Below are positions 1 to 9,700 of a stretch of 64,000 nt of DNA, piece by piece; the stretch's first letter is position 1; the number at the start of each line of letters is the position of its first letter. Location: positions 1 through 64,000 of the forward strand of contig JAEUNM010000136.1 of the NCBI GenBank assembly GCA_016791105.1, given 5' to 3'. Made by a program: the position numbers and the translations under genes. This DNA is from Rhodocyclaceae bacterium. GTDB taxonomy: Bacteria > Pseudomonadota > Gammaproteobacteria > Burkholderiales > Rhodocyclaceae. The notes below the pieces were generated by a model. It had not been told where the DNA came from, searched no databases, and saw nothing but the letters and a program-made list of their open reading frames with translations.

Positions 1-45
1 CGGCGAAGCGAACCCTTGACACGGCAACGACCAAGGTATGCTTGG

Positions 46-86
46 GCATGGCTGTAAGCGCAGCAGTTGTGCGCTTACAGCCATGC
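46..86. repeat. 17-bp perfect inverted repeat, 7-nt loop
   Basis: Arms at 46-62 and 70-86 are exact reverse complements (17 of 17), separated by a 7-nt spacer at 63-69. No T tract follows on either strand, so it is not a textbook Rho-independent terminator. It lies about 100 bp beyond the end of the interrupted FN3-like gene on the minus strand. It could still form the hairpin of a transcript end, or be a protein-binding or mobile-element site; the sequence alone does not decide. Confidence 0.8.
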
Positions 87-185
87 AGACCAGCGCTTTT
101 CGTCGCCAATTTTCAACGGAAATTCACCGCCGCCAACACCAGGAGGGCCACGGAGCGCAACTGGAAAGGTAAGGCGCGCGCCACG

Positions 186-779
186 TCAGCGCAGGATCAA
201 CATTACCGGCTGGCTTTCGCCACCGCCACAGCGGCGACTTACAGAAGTTCTTACCGGCCTACCGATCTGTCTGGTCAGTTTGAATTCGGCCTGTGCGGTG
301 TCAGTCGGGCCAGTCCATTTTCCGCCGGGGTCCTGGATATAAACGCGGAAATTCGCGGAACTATCCTTGTCCCAGCGCAGCAGATGAGCGCCGGGTTCGA
401 CGCGCAGGCCGGTTACGGGCGAGCACTACGTACTGCCCGGCACGAACCACGTAGTTCGCACCGGCTCGCTGCTTATCGCGCCCGCGCAGCGCGCAAGAAG
501 TTCGATGGAAACCTTGGCGCCCGCGGCTGCCGGGCGCGGGCGCAATTTGAAAGACTTTTCCGCAGTGAGGATTTGCTCACTCTGGAGGACGGCGCCATCC
601 GGTGTGCGCACTTCAAACTGCAACTGGTAGCTGGCGGCAGTGCCCTCCCAGCGCAGTTCGACCTCCTTACCCCCGATGCGACTGGGCAAGGGATTGATGT
701 GCGGTGGATCGCACGCAAGTGCGGGATGTCCGGCCGGCACCGTCGATAGTACAGCGACCGCAATCAGTGCGTGGCGCAT
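186..779 (-). pseudogene. Secreted two-domain (FN3-like) protein interrupted by in-frame amber codon
   Basis: From ATG at 779 (or an upstream in-frame start at 815) the frame encodes a signal peptide (hydrophobic core, then ALA|CDPP) and a beta-rich domain of about 90 residues ending in TTWFVPGST. An in-frame TAG lies at 426-428. Beyond it the same frame stays open for 79 codons to a TGA at 186-188 and encodes a second domain of the same style: LRVEPGAHLLRWDKDSS, later EFKL and CGGGESQPVMLILR. These match LRWEGTAASYQLQFE, SFKL and CAGAISSEPVRTTW of the first domain. I infer an ancestral protein of about 200 aa with two FN3-like repeats, now truncated by a nonsense codon, or a base-call error. 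It lies directly after the duplicated TpsA C-terminus, the same relation the decayed copy at 2844-2915 has to the intact tpsA. Domain naming is by eye. Confidence 0.65.
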
Positions 780-1656
780 CGCACTGGAACAAGGGAGCAG
801 CGCGCTTGACCGCATGCGGCGGACGACGGCCGGCGCGCGCGTTCGAGGCCGGTTGCCGCCGTCGCGGAGCGCGCTGCCTGAGCTTGACGGCAGCCAGCAA
901 AGCTATACACCCTCAACCACAACCAGCGCGGAGTGGCATTCGGGCCACGCATTCTATTTGGCACCCCGGCGCGGAATGCGCGGTTCGCCGGTGCTGGATG
1001 TTTCGAACTGGATCAGCGGTACACGTGTATCGGTAAGGTAAGGGCGTCGCAACTGCACATCCAGCACTTCCGGGCGGGCAAGCGAGTTTTCTGCCAGTGT
1101 CACCAGGTTCCCCGCGCTGGGCAGTTGAAGGATGGCCAAGCCGGGATTTCCGGGCGTAAGGACGATAATGCCGGTGATGCACCCTGTGCATACGACCTGG
1201 CCGCCGATCGACAACTGGCCCGCGTTAGTGATCGTTGCCCCGCCGGTGGATGTCGGCCCCAACTGAAGATTGCCGGAAGAAACCAGGTTTATGTCGGCGC
1301 TGGCCCTTATTCCCACGGGCGCGGTACCGGCAAGGACGCGCAGATCGCCGCCCAAGGCAGCGATACTGACGCTGCCGCCGTTGATCGAGGCGATTGCGCT
1401 GCTCGTCCCGCCTCCCGTTACGATCACTTCCCCGGTAGCAACCAATGCCATCCGTGTCGGGTCGAAACTGGAATTGATGACGCCTCCGACGGTGCCAGAG
1501 ATCGTGCCGCCCGAACTGTTAAGGTCCACGCCACCTCCGTCTTGCAACGTGAGCGTCACAGGAGCGTTCTCAGTGCCCTGCACCGTCAGTCCGGGCGCGG
1601 CCAAACTCAAAGAACCTCCGGCTTGAATAGTGCCGGCGCCATTAGACGTGACGCAC
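706..1656 (-). repeat. Segmental duplication, copy A (tpsA 3' end plus start of FN3-like gene)
   Basis: This stretch matches 2844-3794 at an offset of 2138 bp, ungapped across the tpsA-coding part (954 pairs with 3092) and with two 2-bp length differences in the part covering the small secreted gene. It holds the last about 230 codons of the TpsA exoprotein, the downstream spacer and the signal-peptide region of the small gene. Identity is very high in the last 120 codons and lower upstream, so selection or gene conversion may have acted unevenly. Confidence 0.9.
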
Positions 1657-1682
1657 ACGGCTGGCACAAGCGCGCCCGGCAC
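954..1682 (-). pseudogene. Orphan C-terminal fragment of TpsA exoprotein
   Basis: About 230 codons nearly identical to the C-terminus of the 2733-aa exoprotein encoded at 3092-11293, sharing the block with the VVCTGCITG motif and the final residues STGEPRIPRRGAK. It has no TPS secretion domain, no signal peptide and no convincing ribosome binding site; the frame opens with GTG at 1682. It ends 175 bp before the start of the FN3-like gene, as does the parent gene relative to its decayed downstream copy. The most economical reading is an inactive duplicate. It could instead act as a donor cassette for recombination into the 3' end of the full-length gene, as orphan C-terminal modules do in CdiA/Rhs loci. 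That is inference, and the C-terminus shows no recognisable toxin domain. Confidence 0.75.
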
Positions 1683-1781
1683 ATGCGGCGCTCACGCCGC
1701 CCTCCCTGTACGGTCACGCTTCCGGTTCTTCTGACGCTATACACGTGCCGGGAGCGCTTCCTCGCTCTTCACATTAAGGCG

Positions 1782-2510
1782 TTAACGCAGTCGGGCATCG
1801 AAAAACGGCAGCGTCGGCCTCACTACCCGAAGCGCGTAAAGCGAGCAGGCGAGCAGGACCAAAACGAGGATCGGCGGCTCCGGGACTACGGCAACATCGC
1901 CATCTCGGACTGCCCAGGCATAGCCAAAGTTTTCTGCTGGATAAATGTACTGAAATCCGCCACTGAAGAAAAACCCCCATGCAATGTTGGCCCCGGGATA
2001 GTATTCCGTAGCGGACCAGTAGATATAGGATGTACCGATGTTCGTTATCGGCTCAATGCTCGGGTTACCAGTTCCGATGGTGGAGCCGGGGGTTCCGCCA
2101 AATACTTGATAGAACAAATGGCCCAACTCACCCCCGGAGCACTGATATCCATAGGACACGATTCCAACTTGGCCGCTGCAACTGGGATCAGGCTGGGTTG
2201 TAAAGGGAAGCCGCCAATCGGCGTATCCCTTGTAATGCGCAGCGTTCAAGGCTGCGATCCAGTTCTTCGCAGTAGTCCATTCCATGGAACCGGCGGTAGT
2301 GATTCCCAGCACGCCAAAGTTATTGGTCAAGGCGAGATTGCCGTCGGACAACCATAGCACGTCGATCTCGCTGTCGTAGATCATCCCATTTCCGCGGTCG
2401 AACAGTGCTGCGAGTGAATGCACGGGGAAAGCAAGTGCGACGACTACCGTCGCCAGCCAGACAACTGAGGCTTTTCTAAGTATTGAGAGCATTGTTCGAA
2501 ACTGGGTCAT
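1782..2510 (-). CDS. Lcl/DUF1566-domain protein with PEP-CTERM sorting signal
   Basis: The 242-aa product from ATG 2510 (preceded by GGAGT) has an N-terminal signal peptide and then a DUF1566/Lcl C-terminal-type domain. Visible motifs are DSEIDVLWLSDGN, WTTAKNWIAALN, GYADWRLP, YWSATEY and AWAVRDGDV. The end is a PEP-CTERM signal: VVPEPP, a hydrophobic helix (ILVLVLLACSLYAL) and an Arg cluster. In species with exosortase such proteins are exported and anchored or released during exopolysaccharide-linked sorting. The tail after the Arg residues is about 13 residues longer than usual. No exosortase gene is in the window. The gene sits between the two copies of the tpsA 3' duplication and so may have entered with, or after, that rearrangement. 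An in-frame ATG also exists at 2546. Confidence 0.85.
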   Translation of the reverse strand: MTQFRTMLSILRKASVVWLATVVVALAFPVHSLAALFDRGNGMIYDSEIDVLWLSDGNLALTNNFGVLGITTAGSMEWTTAKNWIAALNAAHYKGYADWRLPFTTQPDPSCSGQVGIVSYGYQCSGGELGHLFYQVFGGTPGSTIGTGNPSIEPITNIGTSYIYWSATEYYPGANIAWGFFFSGGFQYIYPAENFGYAWAVRDGDVAVVPEPPILVLVLLACSLYALRVVRPTLPFFDARLR

Positions 2511-2546
2511 TTTACTCTGTACTCCATTAACCGGAACGGCGTGCAA

Positions 2547-2843
2547 TACGTGCTGGAAGCTTGCGCACCGTCAGGAAACATGTGCTTTGCTGCTAATCGC
2601 GCGAGCAGGGACGCCGTCGCGTACAACCCGAGAACTATGCATCGTGACGGCAAAAATGATCGGGAAGCGTTTGCGGCCCACGTGCTTTAATTTTGGATGC
2701 AAAAACCGATGCAAGTATGCCCTATGTCACCTGACAGTGCAAATGAAATACAAGGCCGGCTCAAGGGTAGAACGGGTTCGAAGGGCGAGCTGACCATGAC
2801 CTTACACAAAGTCGTGGCTGGTACCAAACCTGCGATGTAAGGC
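2547..2843. other. Intergenic segment between PEP-CTERM gene and duplication copy B
   Basis: This is the upstream region of the PEP-CTERM gene, locally A+T richer than its surroundings. I see no gene, no clear sigma-70 pair and no -24/-12 element with the required GG-N10-GC spacing. It is also where similarity between the two duplication copies stops, so it contains or abuts the junction of the rearrangement. Confidence 0.5.
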
Positions 2844-2915
2844 GAATCGCACGCAAGTGCGCGAGCCGCTCGGCACCGTGGATAGTGCGAAGCCCACGGT
2901 CAGTGCGAGGCGCAT
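2844..2915 (-). pseudogene. Decayed start of FN3-like secreted gene
   Basis: Downstream of the intact tpsA, this stretch matches the signal-peptide region of the gene at 186-779 (MRLALTVGFALSTVPSG versus MRHALIAVAVLSTVPAG). A 2-bp deletion then throws the frame, and similarity ends near 2844, before the first mature domain. Only the leader of the gene survives. It shows that the tpsA-FN3 gene pair existed in both copies of the duplication and that this copy was cut short. Confidence 0.7.
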
Positions 2916-3794
2916 CGCGCGAGCATAAGGCAACGCCTGGCTATTCGGTATGGGGCAGACGATGGCCAGGGCGCGCATTTGAGGCCGGTGGCAGCCGTCT
3001 CGCGGAGCGCGCTGCCTGAGCTTGACGGCAGCCAGCAAAGCTATACACCCTCAACCGCAACCAGCGCGGTGTGGCATTCGGGCCACGCATTCTATTTGGC
3101 ACCCCGGCGCGGAATGCGCGGTTCGCCGGTGCTGGATGTTTCGAACTGGATCAACGGTACAGGTGTATCGGTAAGGTAGAGGCGTCGCAACTGCACATCC
3201 AGCACTTCCGGGCGGGCAAGCGAGTTTTCTGCCAGTGTCACCAGGTTCCCCGCGCTGGGCAGTTGAAGGATGGCCAGGCCGGGATTTCCTGGCGTAAGGA
3301 CGGTAATGCCGGTGATGCACCCTGTGCACACGACCTGGCCGCCGATCGACAACTGGCCGGCGTTAGTGATCGTTGCCCCGCCGGTGGATGTCGGCCCCAA
3401 CTGAAGATTGCCGGAAGAGACCAGGTTTATGTCGGCGCTGGCGTTTATTTCCGCGGCCCCGGTACCGGCAAGGGTGCGCAAGCCGCCGCGCAAGGCCGCA
3501 ATACTGATGCTGCCGCCGTTGATCGACGCGCCTGAGCTGCTTGCCCCACCCCCAGTCACGACAACGTCCCCGGTGGCGACCAATGCCATCCGTGTCGTGT
3601 CGAAAGTGGGAACGACACCTCCCCCTATGGTGCCGGTGATCGTGCCGCCCGAACTGTTAAGGTCCATGCCACCTCCGTCTTGCAACGTGAGCGTCACAGT
3701 AGCGCTCTCAGCGCCCTGCACCGTCAGTCCGGGCGCGGCCAAACTCAGAGAGCCTCCGGCTTGAATAGTGCCGGCGCCATTAGTCGTGGTGGTG
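2844..3794 (-). repeat. Segmental duplication, copy B (within the intact tpsA)
   Basis: Partner of 706-1656, offset 2138 bp. It covers the 3' end of the intact exoprotein gene (3092-3794), the spacer and the remnant of the small secreted gene. The two copies are separated by about 1.2 kb carrying the PEP-CTERM gene. Confidence 0.9.
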
Positions 3795-6700
3795 CCGGCC
3801 GGCACAGGCGCGGCCGCCACATGTTCGATGGCGGCAGCGCCGCCGCTCCCGCCAGACACACGGATCGACCCACCCAGGGTGCTGATGTCCATGGTGCCGG
3901 CTGCTTGCACTTTAGCCACCGACGCGGCGCTGGTACCGCCCTGTACGCTCAGTTCGGATGCGATCAGGGTGAGGGCGCCACCAGCCGAAATCGTGGCCGG
4001 GCCCAGCGCCGCCGCATTGCCGACACGCACCGGCATGGCACCCTCGTAGTTGGTGGATTCGGTCACCGCGGCAATGATCAATTGATCCCCCGCGGCGGCT
4101 ATGAGCGCGCTGCCGCCCCCGTTGGCCGCCAGGTTGATGCCGCAGTCCGCACCGGCGCAACTGGCCGATGTGCCGATACTCTGACGCCCGCCGCTCTGCA
4201 CCAGCGCGCTTCCTTGCGCCGATTCGTTAAGTACGGACAGCCGCTGCGCGATTACGACCTGCTGCAACTCGGCCGCGACGGCAACGGGGTCGGCCCATAC
4301 GCCCACCCGCTCGGCACCGTGGTCGTTATGAATGCGCAACGCGCCACCCACGTTGACCACCTGGCTTAGTGTGGTGCCGCTTATTCCGGACTGATTGCCG
4401 CTATTCGCACCGGCACTGGTGGTGATATCGGCATCACCCTCGATCGACACGAACTGGGCGACGCCATTGTCCGCGGCGATGCGGGCACTGGCGAAATTGC
4501 TACCACTTTTAATGTCCAGGCTGGCCGCCAGTATGGTCTGGTTGCCGCTGGCCGCTTGCAGGAAAGCTCCGCCAGTAAGCCCCATGCCGCTACCCGTGCC
4601 GCCATGGATCTGCAACGCGCCACCGGTAGTGATGTACTGGCTCCCATACGAGCACAAAAAGGTGGATAGGCAGTCGTTGCGCACATACGCCTCGGCGCCC
4701 GTACCGCCGATCAATGTTAAACCCGTGCTCGCAACCAGGGATTGACTGCCGCCCTCCGCAGACAGGCCCGCGGCCGCGCCGGCTCCGGTCCCGGCCTGCA
4801 CTAGCACGCTTCCGGCATTGACATCCTGCGTACGCGCACTACGTATTTCGGCCACTGCACTGTTGCCGCTACCGCCTGTCACGCGCAGGTGGCTCATGTT
4901 GTTGATCGATTGACTTCCGCCCGAACTCAGTCGAGCATAAGCCGAATTCCCGCTGGCCGCGCTTTGTCCGCCACTGCCGCCTTGAACCGTCAAAGTGGTG
5001 GGCGTGCCATCGGTATTTGACCCCAACAGATCCTGAGCGACAAATTCGGATTCGACGCTGGCAGATGCGCCCGCGCCGCTCCCGCCAACTAGCGCAATGT
5101 TGGTAGCGGAAACTTGCTGCCCCGCGTACCCGTAGCCCGTCTGGCGCACGGCGGCAGCGCTATCGACACCGGCGCCCCCCTGTACCAGCACGCTTTGTGC
5201 ACCAATGCTCTGGTAGCCGCCCGCCTGAATTTCGGCCGTGGCGCCCGTTCCGCCGCCCCCTACAACCCTGACTACCCCGACACCATCCAGGATTTGTTGG
5301 CCGTCAGTGTAAATGCCGGCATATGCGGTGTTTCCAGTTGCCGCACTAAGTCCGCCGCTGCCGCCCTCGACAGTAATGTTGGAAAGCCTGGTCTGGGTCG
5401 GTCCGGTGCCGAAAAGCTGGTAACCGTTATACGAGCTAACGACGCGAGCATAAGCGCCGTTTCCGCTCCCGCCGGAAATCTGGACGTCCCCATAAATTGT
5501 GGTATTCCCGCTGCTCAAACTAGCATAGGCGTCGGCCCCGCGCCCAGCGGCAAGTTCGAGTCCATAAGCCATAAGTGCGGGGGCTGGCGCATAAAGACTG
5601 CTGGAGATGTTCAAGTCTGCGTACGCGCCGTCGCCATGGCCGCCCAGAATGGATAGCTTGCCGCCGATGACAAATGGCGGACTGGCGCTCCGCGCCACGA
5701 AACGAGCATATGCATCGACGCCACTGCCCCCGGCAAGGATGAAATCGCGCCCGGTTTCAAGTGCAGTGGAGTCCGGCCCCAGCACCTCTACTTGGCCGCC
5801 CGATGCAGATAGCCACAAATCGCGCCCGATGGACAGCCTGAGTTGCTGTACGGCTTCGATATGCAGGCTTTCGCCCGCCGCCGCGCCCGCGGATGCGATC
5901 AGGTCTGTTCCGCTGGTCAGCGTCGCCCGCTGCGCGCGTACGCTGCGCGGACCGCCCGACGTCTGCACCAGAAGGCTGCCAGCCGCACTGAGGTAAAGCG
6001 AATTCAGGTCGAGATCGCCATTTACGCGTATGTTTCCGTTCAAGCCCGTCAGGCTGAAACTCGCAGCGGGCGCGGTAAGCGCGCCTAGCACAAGTTCTCC
6101 CGAGCCACGCTGGATTGACAAGCCGGGAAATTGCGGACCCCGCACCTGTATCGGCTCGATCGCGCCGGCATCCGCCGATAAGCTGAATCGGCTCGTCGCA
6201 GCGTCCATATCCAGCCCGATTTCGTTACGCGCCTGCACTGCGACGGAGACGGCGTTGCTGGTGACAATCGGCGCAGCTCGCGTCCCCACGCCGCCTTCCG
6301 GCGCGTACAGGTGAACCGCCGGCGGCGGGTAATAGTCGCCCGATGTGGGGCCGATGCTGACGCTTCCGGCGCCGCTGGACAATATGCTGCCGTGTTCGGC
6401 GGTCAGCACTATCGACTGTCCGGCGGCCGACACAGTGTCAATGAGTATGTCTCCACGCGCCATGCCAATGTCGACGAAGGAGGCGCCCGTCTGAACGCTG
6501 CGCAGCAGCAGTTGCCGGCCGGCTGTGGGCGAGGAGTCTCGCAGCACGAAACCAGCATACGAATTGGGCGTTGCGAGGTCTATCGTCGTCGTGCGCGAGC
6601 CGTCGAATGACGCTGCGAAAACGGCGCTGCCGCCTACGCTGATGCCGGAATTGGGTCCGGCCCGGTCGCCTTGCATCGATATGTTTAGTCCGCCCGGGAC

Positions 6701-9700
6701 CGCGTCGGAAGAAATATTAAACCTGCCGCCACTTTCGAGCGTCAGCCAGCCTCCAAGCGCACCGTGTATGGTCACATCGATGTCGTCTTGCGCGTACAGC
6801 GCGGGAGAAATTGCTCCCGTGGCCGATAGATCGCCAATTCTTATGCTGCCACCGCTTTGCGCCTGGAAATACCCATAAGTGATACTTAAATGCTGGTTGG
6901 ACAGATCGATATCGCCGGTACTGGCGATGGAAATTCCGTTCGTCGCGTGGATGTCGCCCAAGGATAGCGGCGCCGCCGTCGTCTGCGCGATGGATACGGC
7001 ATAGGCACGGACATCGCCGACAGCAATGGTTTCGCCGATGATTGAGGCGTTGCCGCCGGCCGTCAGGTTCAGTCCGCTGACGGTTTGGCCGCTGATGCTG
7101 ATTTGAGCATATGCGTCCGGTGCTGTAGACGCGTTCAGAAACTGGGCGCGGCCTGTCGCGACCAACGCAAGGTCGCCAAAGCCACTGTTCAAATTTCCGG
7201 CCGATATATCGTGACCGGAAATGCTCATGCCAGCACCGGCGCTGTTGTCGACGCCGCCGAGTGCCACGCTGCCAACGGCTGACAAGCTGGCCGCGCCGGT
7301 GGCAGCCAGATTGCCGGCGGTCGAAATATCGCCGGTGGCGTTCAGCTCCACCCAGCCGGCCTCGATGCCATTGGGCTGAGCCGGATCGCCCCCGGCAGTC
7401 TGAATCAGGCTGCCCTGGGCATCCAGGCGGAATCCATTGGGCCCGCCGCTCGCCAACTGTACCTTGCCGAAATTCATATCCCCGGCGGCGCTCAGGCTGA
7501 AGCGGTCGAGCCAGCCATCGGTCAGCACCAGGTCGGGCAAGCTGAGCGCGGCGCCGTCGCTGGTAATTGTCAAATTCAGGTTGGCGGAACTGATGCGGGC
7601 GCTATTGCCGGCGCCCAGCCCGGCCGGAGAGAGCACCAGGTCGAGTTGCGTCAGGTAATCCGGCACCGGTATGCTCGAAGCGTCCTGTAGCGCAATATTT
7701 AGCGCAGTACCGGCGCTCGCGCTGAGTGAATGGGTGTTGTTCTCACCGGGCAGATGGACCACCACCGGATTGCCTGGCCAGCCTATGCCCTGCCCGGCGG
7801 TGAGGGACACGGGAGGGGTGTCGAGTATTCCGTAGTCGGGCTGCGCGACCATGTCCAAGGGATGTGCGAACGATGCGTCGCCGATGGCGCGGCCAGCAAT
7901 GAGCGTAATCGGACCACTGGCGTCTATGTCGAACGCGCTGTCGTCATTGCGCGGCCGGATGGAGCCCTGGAGTGACGTGATGCGGACGGGCGCGCGATCT
8001 GAATAGAGGTAAGTCGTCAGCCGGTCGAACACCACGTCATTGCGTGCGGTAAGGTCTATGGGGCCACCATTGCTTTGCACGCCCGCCAGGGAGATTTCGT
8101 CGTCGGAACTGACGGCCAGTTCGGTTGCCACGATGTTTCCTCGCACGCGCACCGGGCCGCTACCCCCCGCGAGGGCGACGGGTGCGCTTCCGAATCCGGC
8201 GAATTCCGGGTTGGCGGAAATGCTGCCCACGTCGATTCCGCCACATGCCCCAGCGGGCAGTTGGCAGGCTTGCATGTGGACCGCCGTCGCTGTGACGCCG
8301 CCTGCATGGATCGCCCCCGTCGAACTTAGGCTGATGTCACCCGAGGTGCTCAACAAGTTGCCGATCGAAATTCCGCCCGCGGCGGCGGCAACAGATATGC
8401 TGCCCGCGGCTTGAATGTGGCCGGTACTGACGCTCCCGCCTGCGTTGAGGGTTACGGCTGCGTAAGACGGAAGGGGAAAGCCGTCACCGCCTATGACGAT
8501 GACTGAATTGGCGCTGATTGCGGACCCGCTTCCGGCCGGCCCGCCAAATGAAGCCTGGGCTAAGGCCGAGTCTTGCAGCGTCACCAGGCTGGAAAAGCTT
8601 CCATTGCTGAAGAAGTAGCCTGATGATTCGGCACTTATATCGCCCGTGCTTATATTGCCGGCAGCGGCGCTTAGTGTGATGGACCCGAAGGCGTGTATCG
8701 CCTGCGTCGCAAGGTCGCCCAGCGACGTGGATGCGTTAAATTGCCCGCCGGATTCGATTGCGCCGGTGCTTATTCCCGCGCCGGCCTGGAGCAGCACGTT
8801 CGCGCTTGACGTAAGCGTGCCGTGACTGATGATCGAGCCACCGGCGCTGACGTTGAGCGTCGCGACACTGGCGTCGTGCAGGGCGATGTTTCCGGGCGCG
8901 TACAGATTGACCGGGCCAGCCACAGCGGCGGTATCCAGGCGAGGAAGTTCCAGATTGCCATCCGTCAGAGTGAGGGATAAGCCATTACTCAAGCCGCCTG
9001 TCGCGGCAATGCTTGCGGATAGGGCTTCACCCGCGGCGGCTAGATGGAAGGTCGAAATATTTTGGCTACCGCCAAGAGTGGAACTCCCCAGGGCGACAGC
9101 CGGTGCAGTTATTGCCAGCTCATTGAGAGTTTGTATATCGGAAATCTGGACATGGAAGGGCTGCACGGACGTTATGCGTAGGGAACTGCTACTGAGCAAG
9201 AGCGGAGCCGTGGCTGTGCCCAGCGTTCCATTGCCTTCAGTCTGGAACAGCCCGACATCGCGAGCGTCGATGAGCCCCTCTCCGATACGCAGCATGCCCA
9301 GTTTCGAGCTTAAGGTAAGGCTGGCCGCGGAAATATTACCCACGCGCAGGGGCTCTGCATTTCCCCACAGCTGGACCATGCAGTAAGGCGCATTGACTTC
9401 GATGCGCTCTGTGGCATCGACGGTTGCGAAAACTCCCGATGAAAATCCATACGCGTTGGTGTTCATCGACACCGTATCTGCAGCAATCTGCGTAACAGAG
9501 ATCGAACCGCCGGATTCCAGCGTCACCGCGCCCGCGCCTGCATCTATCGTGCCGGTCTGAAATATCCAGGCACTCGCAAGTTCGCTGACTGCGCCTCCGC
9601 TGGTAACTATCGAGCCGGTACCCGAAATGCGGGCTGCCTGCAGATTTACCGTACCGCCGTGGGTGAAGATCGATCCAGGTCCGGTAATTTCGTTTCCGGT

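Noticed and set aside
933..2357. 474-codon open frame on the plus strand
   Set aside because: It runs antisense through the TpsA fragment and the PEP-CTERM gene, has no recognisable domain, and its sequence is explained by the codon bias of the minus-strand genes.
2770..2790. tRNA-like GGGTTCGAAG word
   Set aside because: No acceptor, D or anticodon stem can be built around it.
4000..5650. Repeated DNA in tpsA as a CRISPR-like array
   Set aside because: Repeats are in-frame, diverged and continuous coding sequence without spacer structure.
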